Positions 22,871 to 35,295 are shown, numbered from the stretch's first letter. The stretch: DNA of 64,000 nucleotides from Cornus controversa (GCA_026545225.1 CM048849.1:29026336-29090335), one strand, 5' to 3'. Translations and numbers: made by a program. Notes: generated by a model not told the origin, from the letters alone.

Positions 22871-25800
22871 CAACCGAGCGAGAGCATCGGCATTGGAGTT
22901 TTCACTGCGGGGGATTCGCGTGATTGAAAACCTCTAGAAACGAGTAACCAGTTCTTGTATTTTTTGCAAGTAAGATTTCATTCTTGCTCCCTTTGCCTCG
23001 TATTCCAAACTGACTTGCCGGGCAATTAACTGGGAGTCGGTATGAGCTTTTAGTTGTCTAACCTTGAGGATATCAGCTAGTTTTAACACCGCAATTAAAG
23101 CTTTATATTCAGCTTCATTGTTTGTTGCCTTGAATCCAAATTACAGGGTGTATTTGACTGTTTCTCCTGCTGGAGATCTAATTAGTATCCCTTCTCCACT
23201 GGCTTGTGTGTTGGATGACCCATCGACAAACAATTGCCACGTGCACCCAAGGTCCATTAGGTCCTCCCTTTTTTGGTGGACTGTATCTTCCGCTTCTTCC
23301 TGTTGAACCTGTTCATCTTCCCGTGGGTATGTAAATTCTGCTATAAAATCTGCCAGCATTTGGCATTTGACTGCTGTCCTAGGCTTGTATCGGATGTCAA
23401 ATTCTCCTAGCTCCATGGACCACTTCACCAGTCGCCCCAAGGTTTCGGGTTTGAAGAGGACTTGCCGGAGTGGTTGATCGGTTAGCACTACAATGGTGTG
23501 CGCTTGGAAATATGGCCTGAGTTTCCTAGCCGTAGTAACCAAGGCAAATGCCAATTTCTCTATGGAGGGATACCTTTCTTCTGCCCCCCGGAGAACCCTG
23601 CTGGTATAATAAACTGGCTTTTGCACTCCTCTTTCTTCCCGCATCAGCGCAGAACTGACTATTATAGGAGAGACAGCCAAGTACAAGTACAACTCCTCTC
23701 CTACGCGCGCGCATGACAGAAGTAGGGGCAAACTGATGTATTATTTTAGCTCATTTAAGGCTTGCTCACATTCTGGAGTCCACTCAAAGGCCCGCTTGAG
23801 GACTTAAAAGAACGGGAGGCACCTGTCTGTAGCACGAGAAATCAATCGGCTAAGCGCTGCCACTTTACCTATCAGCTTTTGGACTTCTTTAATAGTCTTA
23901 GGTGATCTTGTATCCAGGATGGCTTGCACCTTCTGTGGGTTGGCCTCTATCCCCCTCTTGCTGACTAGATAGCCCAAGAACTTTCCGGAAGATACTCCAA
24001 ATGCACACTTATTTGGATTGAGCTTCATTCTGTACTTTCGAAGGACATCAAAGGCTTCTTGTAAATCAACCAAGTGGTTGGCAGCCTCTCAACTTTTGAC
24101 AAGCATATCATCGACATACACTTCCATATTTTTGTCAATTTGCTCCTTGAACATTCTGTTTACCAGCCTTTGATAGGTTGCACCAGCATTCTTTAGGCCG
24201 AATGGCATTACCGTGTAGCAGTACAATCCCCTTTCTGTTATGAAGGATGTCCTTTCCTAGTCTGACGGCCACATCAAAATTTGATTATACCCTGAGTAGG
24301 CATCCATGAAACTGAGCCGTTCGTACCCTGCCGTCCCTTCCACGAGCATGTCAATCCGGGGGATGGGGAAGCTGTCTTTCGGACAGGCTTTGTTTAGGTC
24401 GGTAAAGTCGACACACATGCGCCACTTCCCATTAGATTTTTTAACCAGCACTACATTTGCCAACCAGTCTGAGAAATTGGTTTCCTGCACAAAGTTGGCA
24501 TTCAATAACTTCTCTACCTCCTCGGAAATTGCCGCGTTTCTCTTTGGGGCAAAGACTCTCCGTTTTTGTCTCACTAGCTTGGCAATGGGGTCGATATTCA
24601 GTCGATGTACAACAATGATTTGATCGATCCCTGGCATGTCCTCGTGGGACCATGCGAACACATCCTCATTCATTCTAAGGAATCGCACCATCTCCTCCCG
24701 AGAGGTAGGTGAGAGTGACGATCCCAAGCTCACTTTTTTCCCCGTGCCTTGTTCATTCATTCAAGTTGATCTCAATTAATTCTTCCATCGGCTCTGCATG
24801 ACAGACCTCTTCTTTTTCCTCCATCTCCTGTCCCTCAATGTTTAGGGTTTCTGTCATCTTCCTCTCTTTTAGGGAGGTGGCATAACATTCTCTGGCAGTG
24901 ACCTGATCTCCTCGTAGTTCCCCAACACCATGTTCCGTGGGGAACTGAACGAGGAGGTGGTAGGTGGAGGTCACAGCTCTCATAGCATTCAACGTGGCCC
25001 TTCCCAAAATGACATTATACGTGGTTGGACAATCCACCATGGAGAAGGTCACCATCTTGGTGACTTGTTTGGGACTTGAACTAGCTATAACCGGGAGGTC
25101 AATTGTGCCCAAGGGAAGGAGTTTCTCTCCGGAGAAGCCCACGAGTGGCGACTGAGTGGTCTTGAGTTTATTTCTTCCAATCTTCATCTGATCAAATGCA
25201 TCTACAAAGAGGATATCTGCGGAGCTACCGTTATCGATTAACACCCGCCTAATTGTGAAGTTGGCGATGATCAATGTGACGACGAGGGCATCATCGTGGG
25301 GTTGCTGAACTTTTTTGGCATCATCCTCTGAAAAAGTTATGACCTGGTCGTTCAATCGAGGGCACTTGGCGGGTGACTGGCTCACCTCACCGACTTCAGA
25401 GAAACTTCTGACTTTCCTAGCATGTGCTTTGCGAGTGGCATTAGACTCCCCGACCCCCGCGACTCCTCCTGAGATGACTCCAATTTCCCCTATTGGAGGG
25501 TTCTTGCGAGCCGTACCCTCATTTACATCTTGTGTTTGATTTTGCGTTCTCTGCCCCCCGCTTGCCACAAACCTTCGCAATTGGCCCCTTTGAATTAAAT
25601 TCTCAATCTGCCTTTTCAAATCTATGCATTCATTGGTATCATGGCCATGATCATGATGGAACCTACAATACTTGTCACGAGATCTCCTGACCGGATCAGT
25701 TATTAACTTCGGAGGCCATGACACAACCGGGTCGTCCTGGATATGGAGGAGGATCTAGCTTATAGGAGCGTTCAAAGGGGTGAAACTGAACCCCCTTTCA

Positions 25801-27150
25801 CGGTGCCCGGTCCTGTCATTCTGTTCCTATGATATTCTGTTGTACTTGGGGTTTCATTCCTCTCTTCTAGGTTGTCCTCCCCTCTTCCTGTCCACCTTTT
25901 TGTCGCTATCACCTTTTTCCCTTCGGGCATCAAGGGCATCCTCGACATTCATGTATTTCTGGGCTTTCACAAGTAGTTCAGACATGCTTTCAAGGGGATG
26001 CTTAGAAACAGAGTATAGGAATTTAGAGGGTAATATCCCTCCCATGAATGCTGTAACGGCCACCTTGTCATCCAAGGCATCTACTTGCAACATTTCTCTG
26101 TTGAATCGATTGATATAGTCCTGCAACGATTCTCCTTTAGCTTGCCTTACATTCAGGAGATAGGTAGCGGGTTTCTTGTGCCTCCGGGCAGCAATGAAAT
26201 TGCCAACAAACAATTGGCTCAACTAGTTAAAGGAACAGATAGTTGATGGCTTTAAACTATTGAACCAGGACTTGGCGGAGCCCTTCAATGTAGTGGGAAA
26301 GGCTCTGCACATGATCTTGTCGGGTACCGCCTGAAGATGCATCAAGGCCTTGTAAGTTTCTAGGTGATCTAGCAGGTCCTTAGTCCCGTCAAAGCTTTCC
26401 ACTGTGGGCATCTTGAACTTGGGGGGCAGGGGACAGTTCATTACCCCTGCAGAGAAAGGGAGGTTGGTTTGCTGGACCAAATCCTCTATCGTGGCAGGAC
26501 ATTTCCCTCTTATGGCGTAGGCCACGCTTTCTACCCTGGCTCTTAGGTCCTGTATCTCCATATTGTGGTAAGCAAGGGATGCTGAATTCCCATGGGGTTG
26601 GCTCCTCTCAGAAGGGACCAAATGGCTCTGATTCGCCCCACCTCTTACGTGACTCTGAGCCGCGTCCTCCATCGGTACTTCACTTTCTCTCCGAACTCCG
26701 TCCTCCTAGGGATCAACAGTCCTTACATAACTTGGTGGCGGCATTGGCGCCACAGGGGGGAGGCGTTGCAGAATCGCCGCATTTTGCTGGAGCAATTAGA
26801 CCATACTTTGATTTAAGTTCTGGACCTGATGCTCTAACGCTGCGACACGCCCCTGGTCGTTTGGGACTTCGGGGTGTGTCCCCAGGAAGTCCGTCTGTCC
26901 AGGGGGCTGTGTACCTTCATGTCCTGCGAGCGGATTGGCTGTCGGGTCCTGTGCGTTTGGGGGGTCGGTACCGATAGGAAAATCCTGCATGACCGAGGGG
27001 TCACCTTGGCCAGGTAGGTCATGTACCGGAGGACCTTCACCAACAGGGGGATCCTGTATGGCCGTGGTCTCCAATCCAGATCGAAGGTGCATCATGCTTC
27101 GTGTATGCTTCGTGTAGGGTTCGAATAGGACAGTCAAATCGTGGATTCGC
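22871..27150 (-). mobile_element. Tat gag-protease-RT-RNase H segment, fossil
   Basis: Minus-strand blocks in order from the right: N-terminal gag, rich in Pro and Gly (26796-27203); gag capsid part (25854-26672: TKDLLDHLETYKALMHLQ, CRAFPTTLKGSAKSWFNSL, TYLLNVRQAKGESLQDYI); zinc knuckle and protease (24753-25724: YCRFHHDHGHDTNECIDLK, VLIDNGSSADILF); RT (23804-24760: WRMCVDFTDLNKACPKDSFP, FMDAYSGYNQI); RNase H (YYTSRVLRGAEERYPSIEKL, VLTDQPLRQVL); and the start of the second RNase H (WQLFVDGSSNTQASGEGI). It ends at the Athila insertion. Broken in several places. Confidence 0.9.
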
Positions 27151-27168
27151 TTCCCACAGACAGCGCCA
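27151..27168 (-). other. Tat primer-binding site
   Basis: Minus strand TGGCGCTGTCTGTGGGAA, two bases inside the 5' LTR. It resembles PBS sequences common in Tat-clade elements (TGGCGCCGTCTGTGGGAA). I do not assign the tRNA. Confidence 0.7.
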
Positions 27169-27170
27169 AC

Positions 27171-27506
27171 TGATGATGCAAAAATCCACCCCGATCTGGT
27201 CAAACGCCAACCTGTTAAAAAGACAAGAGAAGAGTAATCGAAAGGGCACCGACGCAGTGCCGGCCGACTACGCTCCGACGATCAAGTCAGAAATCGAAAG
27301 GATGTAGAGGAACTCAGTGGGTATTAAGCGCGTACCTGGTATATGAATCGCCTCTGTATTTATAGCAGTAAAGTGAGACCGTGTCATAGTAAGAGACTGT
27401 CTCTTGGAGATAGAGAAGTCCTGGTTAAAATAGACTTCCTATCCATGTCGCTTTGAACCCATCCTTCAAGTTACACGTTTCCTACTTCTAGTCAACTACT
27501 CTATCA
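27171..27506 (-). repeat. Tat 5' LTR, 336 bp
   Basis: On the minus strand it runs from TGATAGAGTAG to GCATCATCA, with a TATA box (CTATAAATAC near 27357-27367) and TGATCGTCGG near 27280, both usual in Tat LTRs. The right edge is set by the end of homology between the flanking DNA and the second copy of the flank at 32330. Next bases GTTTA (27507-27511) should be the target duplication. No partner LTR is seen on the left. Confidence 0.75.
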
Positions 27507-27612
27507 GTTTATATATATACACTATACATATGCATATGGATCAAGTGAGAAGGAAAAAAAAAGAAAAAAAAACAAACAAAAAAAGAAAAAGAAAGGAAAA
27601 TAGCTATTTATT

Positions 27613-27654
<42 letters not shown>

Positions 27655-27809
27655 CACACACACTATATATGTTTACAAGGTCTACTGAGTAGAGACGAGA
27701 AAGGATTAAAAGGACAATTTTGTCTTGAAAATTTATAATATTAGTGTCCCATTAAAATAGAAGGGAGGTGATATTCGCACTCTACTTGCCTTTTTTTTTA
27801 TATAAATAA

Positions 27810-28997
27810 TAGGCAAAAGTGCAAAATACCCCCCCTGAAGTTTCGCCATATGAACACAATACCCCCCTGAACCATAAAAGTGAACAAGTTACCCCTTATA
27901 GTTTCAAAAGTGAGCAACTTACCCCCCTCCAGACATTGTAGTACCAAAAACACCCCCAATATGACTATTATACCCCTTCACTCTATAAAAATATTTTTGT
28001 AGCCAAATCAAACCCATTATACCACCAAAATTTAATTTTTTTCTTTGATTTTTTTTTTTTGTACTTTTGCAGAAAAAAATTTAAATAGAATAATAAATAG
28101 TAGAGAAAAAAAATTAAAGAAAAAATGTATTTCATGAAAATTCTCAAATAATTTAAATATTAGAGAAAATTGTATTTCATGGAAATTCCTTAAAAATAAA
28201 TGACAAAATAATATATAGACTTCATGATAAATTAATTATTCTTTTGCTAGTTTTTTTTTAAAAAAGCTTTTAAATATAGTAATGTGTATTTCTTTTTGTT
28301 TAATCTCCTGAATAATTTCAATATACCATACTTTATTTATCAATTCGTTGAAGACCTATTTATTCCATAAAAAATCCTACCAAGAAGCACAAGACAAAAA
28401 TACACACATTCATGCCAATGGTTTAAATTTTTTTCAACAAAAGTACAACAACAAATTAAATTTCGGTGGTATAATTGGTTTGATTTGGCTACAAAAATAT
28501 ATTTTTAGAGTGAAGGGGTATAATAAAAGAAATACACATTACTGTATTTAGAATTTTTTTTTAAAAAAAACTAGCTAAAGAGTAATTGATTCATCATGTA
28601 GTCTATATATTATTTTGTCATTTATTTTTAAGGAATCTTCATGAAATACATTTTTCTCTAATATTTAAATTATTTGGGAATTTTCGTGGAATAAGTGTTT
28701 TCTTTAATTTCTTTTCTCTAATATTTATTATTCTATTTAAATTTTGTTCAGCAAAAGTACAAAAAACAATAAAATATTTTTTTAATTTTGGTGGTATAAT
28801 GGGTTTGATTTGGCCACAAAAATATTTTTATAGAGTGAAGGGGTATAATGGTCATATTGGGGGTATTTTTGGTACTACAATGTTTGAAGGGGGGTAAGTT
28901 GCTCACTTTTGAAACTACAAGGGGTAACTTGTTCAGTTTAGGGGGGTATTGTGTTCATATGGCGAAACTTCAAGGGGGTATTTTGTACTTTTGCCTA
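27810..28997. mobile_element. Foldback DNA element, 1.19 kb
   Basis: Termini TAGGCAAAAGT and ACTTTTGCCTA with long inverted-repeat arms of roughly 500 bp (for example CAAATCAAACCCATTATACC on the left, GGTATAATGGGTTTGATTTG on the right). The flank shows AATAA on both sides (27805-27809, 28998-29002). The equivalent place in copy 2 of the block has no insert (TTTTAAATAAAATGACAAG near 32770), so the borders are supported by an empty site. A third partial copy of the arm end lies inside at 28430-28530. No transposase ORF: non-autonomous. The superfamily is not decided. Confidence 0.85.
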
Positions 28998-29109
28998 AAT
29001 AAAATGACAAGATGATCTCTAAACTCATTAATGGATCATCCCTTATTTTATAATACCATAACTATCATTTATACTATATAACTCTTTTTACTTCATTTAA
29101 TACATTTTT

Positions 29110-29760
29110 TTTGGATTTTAGCCAAAAGAGAACTTTTTTCTTGAGTATTTTTTTTATCTTTACAAAAGAGATAATTTATTCAGTAGAGATGGAAAAAGAA
29201 ATTGTCCTATCAAAAGAGATAATGTGTCCTCTATTATTTATTTATTATTGGATTCTGTCAAAATTAAGAGATAATTTATTTAACAAAGAGAACTTTTTTT
29301 TTTTTTTTTGGGATTCCATACTTTTTTTCCCAGTTCGATCAAAGGAGATAATTTATTCAACAGAGATTACTTTTATGAGATTTTTTTTGTTTGCATACCA
29401 TACTTTTTTTTCTCGTCTTGTCAAATAAAATAATTTATTCAAGAAGGATAACATTTTTTTCTTGTCAAAAGAGAATTTATTCAACGAAGATAACATTTTT
29501 TTTGGATCTTTTTATTTATTTATGCAATATACATTTTTTTTGGGTTCTACAGAGAAAATTTTGTGTCCTTTTTTGTTTGGTTCCAATCAAAATAGATAAT
29601 TTATTCAATAAAGATAATTTTTTTTGTGGTACTTTTTTTTTTGGGTCATGTGAAAAGAGATAATTTATTCAACATAAATAACATTTTTTTGGGTCTTGTA
29701 AAAAAAGAAAGAGATAACTATTTTTTAAGTCCTTTTTTTTTGGTTTTTTTTTATCCTGTA
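29110..29760. repeat. T-rich degenerate tandem array with GAGATAATTTATTCAAC motif, copy 1
   Basis: About ten occurrences of (AAAA)GAGATAATTTATTCAAC followed by (A/G)AGATAAC and a run of T, spaced roughly 60-70 bp. Plus-strand open frames here (29111-29428, 29391-29663) are phenylalanine-rich artefacts of the T runs. Confidence 0.75.
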
Positions 29761-30299
29761 AAATAAATCGAAAATATTAAAGATTTGAGACAAGGAGGGG
29801 ATATCAAAAAGGATAATTGTGTAATTTGAAAAATAATAATCATTTACTTGTGAAGTTAAGATAAAAAATGTTTTTTTTTAAAATGGAAGTTCAAATATAG
29901 AAAAAGAGAGTGCTCATATCATCTCCCAAATAGAAAACACGCATTAATTATTGTGTTATTATAGATTTTTAGACCAATAAAGCGACTCAAAAAGACCCTG
30001 TGTAGGGATTGTCACTTGAGCGACTGTTTCTATCACTCCTCTAAATAGAATTAACAAACAATAAATGCATAGACATAACCATTACCAACGACTCCTTTGA
30101 TGTACATATACTCAAACACCATTATGGTATTTTTATTATGTTTCAGCTACTATAGGGGAAAAAAAAAAAAACTTAAAACACATTTTGGTTATGAAACGTG
30201 TTTTCGATTACTATTTAAAACACTCGTAACAAAAATGATTGTTTTATTTTAGACAAAAACAAAAATTTGATTGTTTTATTTTAGACAAAAACAAAAATC

Positions 30300-32090
30300 A
30301 TAATAGAAAATCATAAACAAAAATCATCATATCTTTCATATTCTTTCCCTCGTTCGCTCTATAAATCGTAATAGAAACATTTCTGTTTTTATGAAACCTG
30401 TGATTGTGCTCAAATTGAATAGATGAAAAAGTTGAACGATGGTCTTAAGTTTTTCTTTTCTTAAACAAAGATATCTGGGAAGAATGTTAAAATATAGGTG
30501 ATTTAGCTTATTTTTCTTGTGAATTCCGTTGAGGCTATTTCTCCATTGAACATGTTAATGCTGTTACTAATTCCTTTTTCTTGCCATATCGTCGCGAGCC
30601 ACCAGAAGTGTTGTTTCAAATGCCAAGTAAAAATCCTTTTCATTTAGTATTTTTCGCAATCTATTCGGTGAATAATGTTTGTAATTATGAGTGGTAACTC
30701 ACGGATGGGGACGTCATCTATTTTAGTAACGTGAGTTACTAGTGATTGGTGTCACTTAGTGTAATAGCGTACGTTACCACTGATTGTAACAAATATGAGG
30801 AGAAACTGGATGGGGACGTACTCTCACCGGAAAGGATAATGGTCCATTACCTCTTGCACTGATGATTAAGTACTCAATGTTTACAGGACAAGGCTCGCTT
30901 TCACGTGTCGATATATATTTAGATAATGATAGACTCTAATCACCAGTATGATCAATAATCTCTAGCTTGCCTTTGGATTACAAGAGAAGATTGAAATTTT
31001 CCCTTACCAAGAAGAATTTTAACGAGTTAATTGCGAGTGGGTGCCTAATTTGTTGAACTCTTGGTCTCTTCTAAGTCAGAAGATTTCAATTTTGGAGTCT
31101 CTGAATGAGACACACTGCACACACTGGTAGTATTGTGTACTGAAAACAATAATTGTTCAACTTGTTTGATTATCTTGTGGATTCCTTGTATATCTCTTGC
31201 CTATGGATAATAACTCAAGCTGGTAGCTGCTTCTTATTAGTGCGTATGTAGAATGCAATAATAGTGTCATCCTAATTTTGTATTGAATGGTTAAATGAAT
31301 TGTATATCGCTGGACAATTGAATTGATTTCCTTTCTGGGCAATTTTTAAATTGGTATCAAGTTAATTAGTTTGTGAAGCTTCCCAACCTCTAGTTTTGAA
31401 TGGCCGAGGGCTTGTTTGCCATACGTTTTGTTTTGTTTTTGTTTTGGCACATTGAAAAAAATATATATATTTGATACCACTCGTAGTGTTTTGAATAGTG
31501 TCAAAATGTTTCAAAATTTTGAGCCGAAATTGGAACACCATTATGGTGTTTTTATTACGTTTCCTCTATTGTAGCGGAAAAATAAAAAATAAAAAAAGTT
31601 ATGAAACGTGTTTTTGATTACTATTTAAAACACTCGTAACAAAAATAGTTGTTCTGTTTTAAACAAAAATAAAAAAATAAAAACGCATGTCAAACACACC
31701 CTAAATGAATGGTATGTTCCTAGAGAATTGATTTCTTTGCTTGGTAATGAGTGAAGCATCCCAACCTCTAGCTTTGCTGCTATACAAATACTAAAGTACA
31801 TATTATGGTTTCCTTGCTTTCAAGAAACAAATGCATGTTTGATTGTGTTTTCAAAAAATTACAAAATAAATACAAACCCTTATACATAGAAGGGGAATGG
31901 TCTCTGCACAGTTGTAGTTTTGATTGGTCTAAAAAAGCACAATAACTAAAGCATGTTTCCTATTTTAATGGGATACTAAAATTATAGATTTTAAGACAGA
32001 ATTACCCTTTATTCTCTCTCTTTCCTTAACTTTCAACTCAGGAAATAAAAAACAATTAAAAAATAATTGAAAAAAGAAAAAGAAAAATAA
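30300..32090. other. AT-rich stretch without gene; diverged internal repeats
   Basis: No coding region. The segment TATGGTGTTTTTATTACG with GTTATGAAACGTGTTTT, and the following CTAAATGAATGGTATGTTCC and CCCAACCTCTAGCTTTGCTG (31530-31780), recur at 33838-34090 and partly at 30115-30300, so this is a third piece of the same repeat family. 30330-31530 has no partner in the window and may be an insert. Confidence 0.55.
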
Positions 32091-32201
32091 AGTTGTTGTT
32101 TATATATATAAACACTATACATATGCATATGGATCAAATGAGAAGGAAAAAAAAAAAAAAGATAACAAACAAAAAAGAAGAAAGAAAGGAAAAGAGTTGC
32201 T

Positions 32202-32236
<35 letters not shown>

Positions 32237-32534
32237 TATATATATATGTATATATATATATATATATATATGTATAGACAGTAAAAAATGAAAGGAAAAT
32301 CAATTGAAAAAATGAAAAGAAAAATAAAGTAGTTGTTTATATATACACACTATACATATGCATATGGATCAAGTGAGAAGGGGAAGAAAAAGAAGAAAGA
32401 AAGGAAAATAGATGTTTATATATATATATATATACATAGTCTACTGAGTAGAGAGGAGAAAGGATTAAAGGACAATTTTGTTTTAAAAATTTATAATATT
32501 AGTGTCCCATTAAAATAAAAGGGAGGTGATATTT

Positions 32535-32717
32535 GGGAAATGCTAAACGTCATAAAATTTTATCATGAATTGCTTTCATGAATGATGTGGCAAGTGATAA
32601 TACCATTGATATTCTGTGTATGGGGGGAATCCCACCAATACTAACTCACCATTTAATTGCCACATCATTAAAGATAAAAATTCATAAAATATTTTCATGA
32701 CATGTAGCATTGCTCGC
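32535..32717. mobile_element. MITE, 183 bp
   Basis: Inverted-repeat ends (GGGAAATGCTA on the left, TAGCATTGCTC near the right) with inner matching arms (ATGATGTGGCAAGTGATA against TAATTGCCACATCATTAA). Flanked by GATATTT at 32528-32534 and 32718-32724. The matching place in copy 1 (near 27770) has GATATTCGCACTC and no insert. The right end is a little asymmetric, so the exact tip is uncertain by 1-2 bp. Confidence 0.8.
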
Positions 32718-32879
32718 GATATTTACACTCCACTTTTCTACAATTGCACTCTACTTTTCTTTTTCTTTTAAATAAAATGACAAGATGGTCTCTAAACTCA
32801 TTAATGGATCATCCCATATTTTATAATACCATAACTACCCTTTATACTATATAACTCTTTTTACTTCATTTAATACATG

Positions 32880-33500
32880 TTTTTTGGATTCCAACCAAAA
32901 GAGAACTTTTTTCTTGAGTATTTATTTTTATCCTGACAAAAGAGATAATTTATTCAATAGAGATAATTTTTTTTTTGTCATGTCAAAAGAGATAATGTGT
33001 ACTCTATTATTTATTTATTTTGATTCTTTCAAAATTAAGCGATAATTTATTTAACAGAGATAATTTTTTTTTTTAGATGCCATACTTTTTTTCCCAGTGT
33101 GGTCAAAGGAGATAATTTATTCAAAAGAGATAACTTTTTTTTTTGTTTGCGTACCATTTTTTTTTCTGGTCTTGTCAAATAAAATAATTTATTCAAGAAG
33201 GATAACATTTTTTTTCCTATCAAAAGAGAATTTATTCAACAAAGACAACATTTTTTTTGGATCTTTTTTTTATTTATGGAGTATACTTTTTTTTGGGTTC
33301 TACGGAGAAAATTTTGGGTCCTTTTTTTCTATTCTTATCAAAATAGATAATTTATTCGATATTGATAATATTCTTTTTTTGGTACTTTTTTTTTGGGTCA
33401 TGTCAAAAGAGATAATTGATTCAACATAGATAACATTTTTTTTTTGGTCCTCTCAAAAAAGAAAGAGAACTATTTTTTGAGTTTTTTTCTTTTTTGATAC
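32880..33500. repeat. T-rich degenerate tandem array, copy 2
   Basis: Same GAGATAATTTATTCAA-plus-T-run array as at 29110-29760, with independent changes in T-run length and motif sequence. The frame 33097-33429 is an artefact. Confidence 0.75.
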
Positions 33501-35079
33501 TGTAAAATAAATCAAAAATATTAAAGATTTGAGACAAGGAGGGAATATGAAAAAAGATAATTGTGTAATTTGAAAAATAATAATCATTTTTACGTGTGAA
33601 GTTAAGATAAAAAAATGTCTTTTTTTTAAGATAGTAAGTTCAAAGTTCAAATGTAGAAAAAGGGAATGCTCATATCGTCTCCCAAATAGAAAACATGCAT
33701 TAATTATTATATTATTATAGATCTTTAGACCAATCAAAAAAGGTGACTGAAAAAGACGCCTGTAAATAAAATTAACAAACAATAAATGCATAGACATAAC
33801 CATTACCAAACAACTCCTTTGATGTACATATACTCAAACACCGTTATGGTATTTTTATTATGTTTCGACTACTGTAGCGAAAAAAATAAAAGATTAAAAC
33901 ACATTTTAGTTATGAAACGTGTTTTCAATCACTATTCAAAATACTAGTAACAAAAATAGTTATTTTGTTTTAGACAAAAACCAAAATGCATGTCAAGCAT
34001 ACCCTAAATGAATGGTATGTCCTGGAGAATTGGTTTCTTTGCTTGGTAACGAGTGAAACTTCCCAACCTGTAGCTTTGCTGCTATACAAAAACCAAGTAC
34101 ATATTATGGTTTCCTCGCTTGAAATTCAAGAAACAAATGAACATTAATGTTTACAAAATTCAAAAAACAAATGCATCTTTGACTTCACTTTTATTTTTTC
34201 AGAAATAAAAACTGCGTTATCAAATGCGATCTCTGTTGTAATTTTCAAAAAAATGAAAATGAAATCTAAAATTTAGAATCAAAATGAAAATGATGCGTAA
34301 TCGGACAATAGGATTAAATCGACTGTTTTATGTGAATGAAAAATTACGTCGATAATGATGTTATTCTCTACTCACATAAATTGAGTCGAACGAATCCACT
34401 TATCGAACTATATCTATATGTATCACGACTCTAAGCAAAATTGTCCTATTTGTTTCAAAAGTTAGGGAAAAAATTCATATTTAAATATGCTTACAGTGAA
34501 CCAAGTATAGAACTTTGAAAATTTTTTACTTGATCCCACCCAATCAAAAAATGACAAATCACCAAGATGCGTCAATTACAAAAAAATTCCCTCAACTAAA
34601 CGTGTGGTCAGTAACCTCCCTTGTTACAAAAAAAAAAAAAAAAAATCGTTGAACTATAGATCAATTTCAAACCCCCCTGCGAGTTTGTATGCTATTATCA
34701 TGAATATAAATTACCACTTTGTCTTCCATAAGCCAATTTAAACAAAATGTAAAAAATCATATTAATCTTTTGCGACCAACCACCTTCAACGATTTTGTCA
34801 TGCCAAAAGCCTCTTATTTAATTATTTTTTTTTGCAAATATATCATTAATAAAAATGTCAATGTCTAGTACACTCAACGGCAGCCAAATTCAAAACATGA
34901 ATAGAAAATTCGAGTCCCAAAAACCTCTTATCTTTCACAATTATATAAAATGCCACTCCTATTGATGGTCGTCAAAGCCTCCATTAATTTGTAATGTGAA
35001 ATTACTAATACACCCTTAATAAAAACTTGAAAAATAAATATATAAATAACCACAATGATCCAAATCAATTAATTACATT

Positions 35080-35295
35080 TAGGTCCTATTTGACAGAGCT
35101 TTTGTTTCGACTTTTACGCATAAGAAAAAGAGAAGCAGAAGCTAAATCAGGAAGCTAGTACCTCCAACTTCTTTTAAACGCTTTTTTTGAACTCCGAAAC
35201 TCTTCTGCCTTACCAATCCAAACACTTTCCAAAACGATTTTTAAGCTTGAAAAGCTGAAAGCCGCTTTTTAAAAGCCAATCCAAACAGGGCCTTA
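35080..35295. mobile_element. MITE with hAT-like termini
   Basis: Starts TAGGTCCTATTTGACAGAGC and ends AATCCAAACAGGGCCTTA, which reads TAAGGCCCTGTTTGGATT from the other side. Such TAGGGCC-TTTGG ends are common in plant hAT-related MITEs. No clear 8-bp target duplication. Confidence 0.6.

Larger units (their letters stand above)
2804..27506 (-). mobile_element. Ty3/Gypsy retrotransposon, Tat clade (host of the nested stack), fossil
   Basis: Minus-strand element with its 5' LTR at the right (27171-27506), a PBS, gag (about 25.8-27.0 kb), protease (24.75-25.7), RT (23.8-24.8), RNase H (23.4-23.75), a second RNase H (22.87-23.3, continuing at 9.6-9.86), integrase (8.83-9.6, resuming at 4.66-4.99), then a 3' region with a tandem array and an opposite-strand ORF. 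The second RNase H (WQLFVDGSSN) and the integrase run YFTK-VEAEPLATI are Tat-clade hallmarks. Two later insertions split pol: a solo LTR at 4990-8833 and an Athila element at 9860-22865, each with an exact 5-bp target duplication. Net length without them is about 7.9 kb. The coding part is broken in many places and no 3' LTR is found. The left limit is approximate. It is older than both insertions. Confidence 0.88.
27507..30300. repeat. Duplicated AT-rich block, copy 1
   Basis: Segments 27507-27790 and 28998-30300 match copy 2 (32093-33985) in the same order and orientation: ACTATACATATGCATATGG, then TCTACTGAGTAGAGA, then AAATAAAATGACAAGATG, a T-rich array, and ATGCATAGACATAACC. Copy 1 carries the foldback element 27810-28997, absent from copy 2. 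No gene in it. Confidence 0.88.
32093..33985. repeat. Duplicated AT-rich block, copy 2
   Basis: Second copy of the block at 27507-30300. Its left edge shows the starting module (TATACATATGCATATGGATC) twice, near 32118 and 32352. It lacks the foldback element but holds a 183-bp MITE (32535-32717). (TA)n tracts lie near 32200-32275. No gene in it. Confidence 0.88.

Noticed and set aside
29111-29663. Phenylalanine-rich open frames, possibly membrane proteins (also 33097-33429)
   Set aside because: They result from T runs in the degenerate array. The same stretch in the sister copy does not keep the frame.
30300-31530. Possible gene or insertion unique to copy 1 of the duplicated block
   Set aside because: No open frame with homology and no inverted or direct terminal repeats that would define an element.
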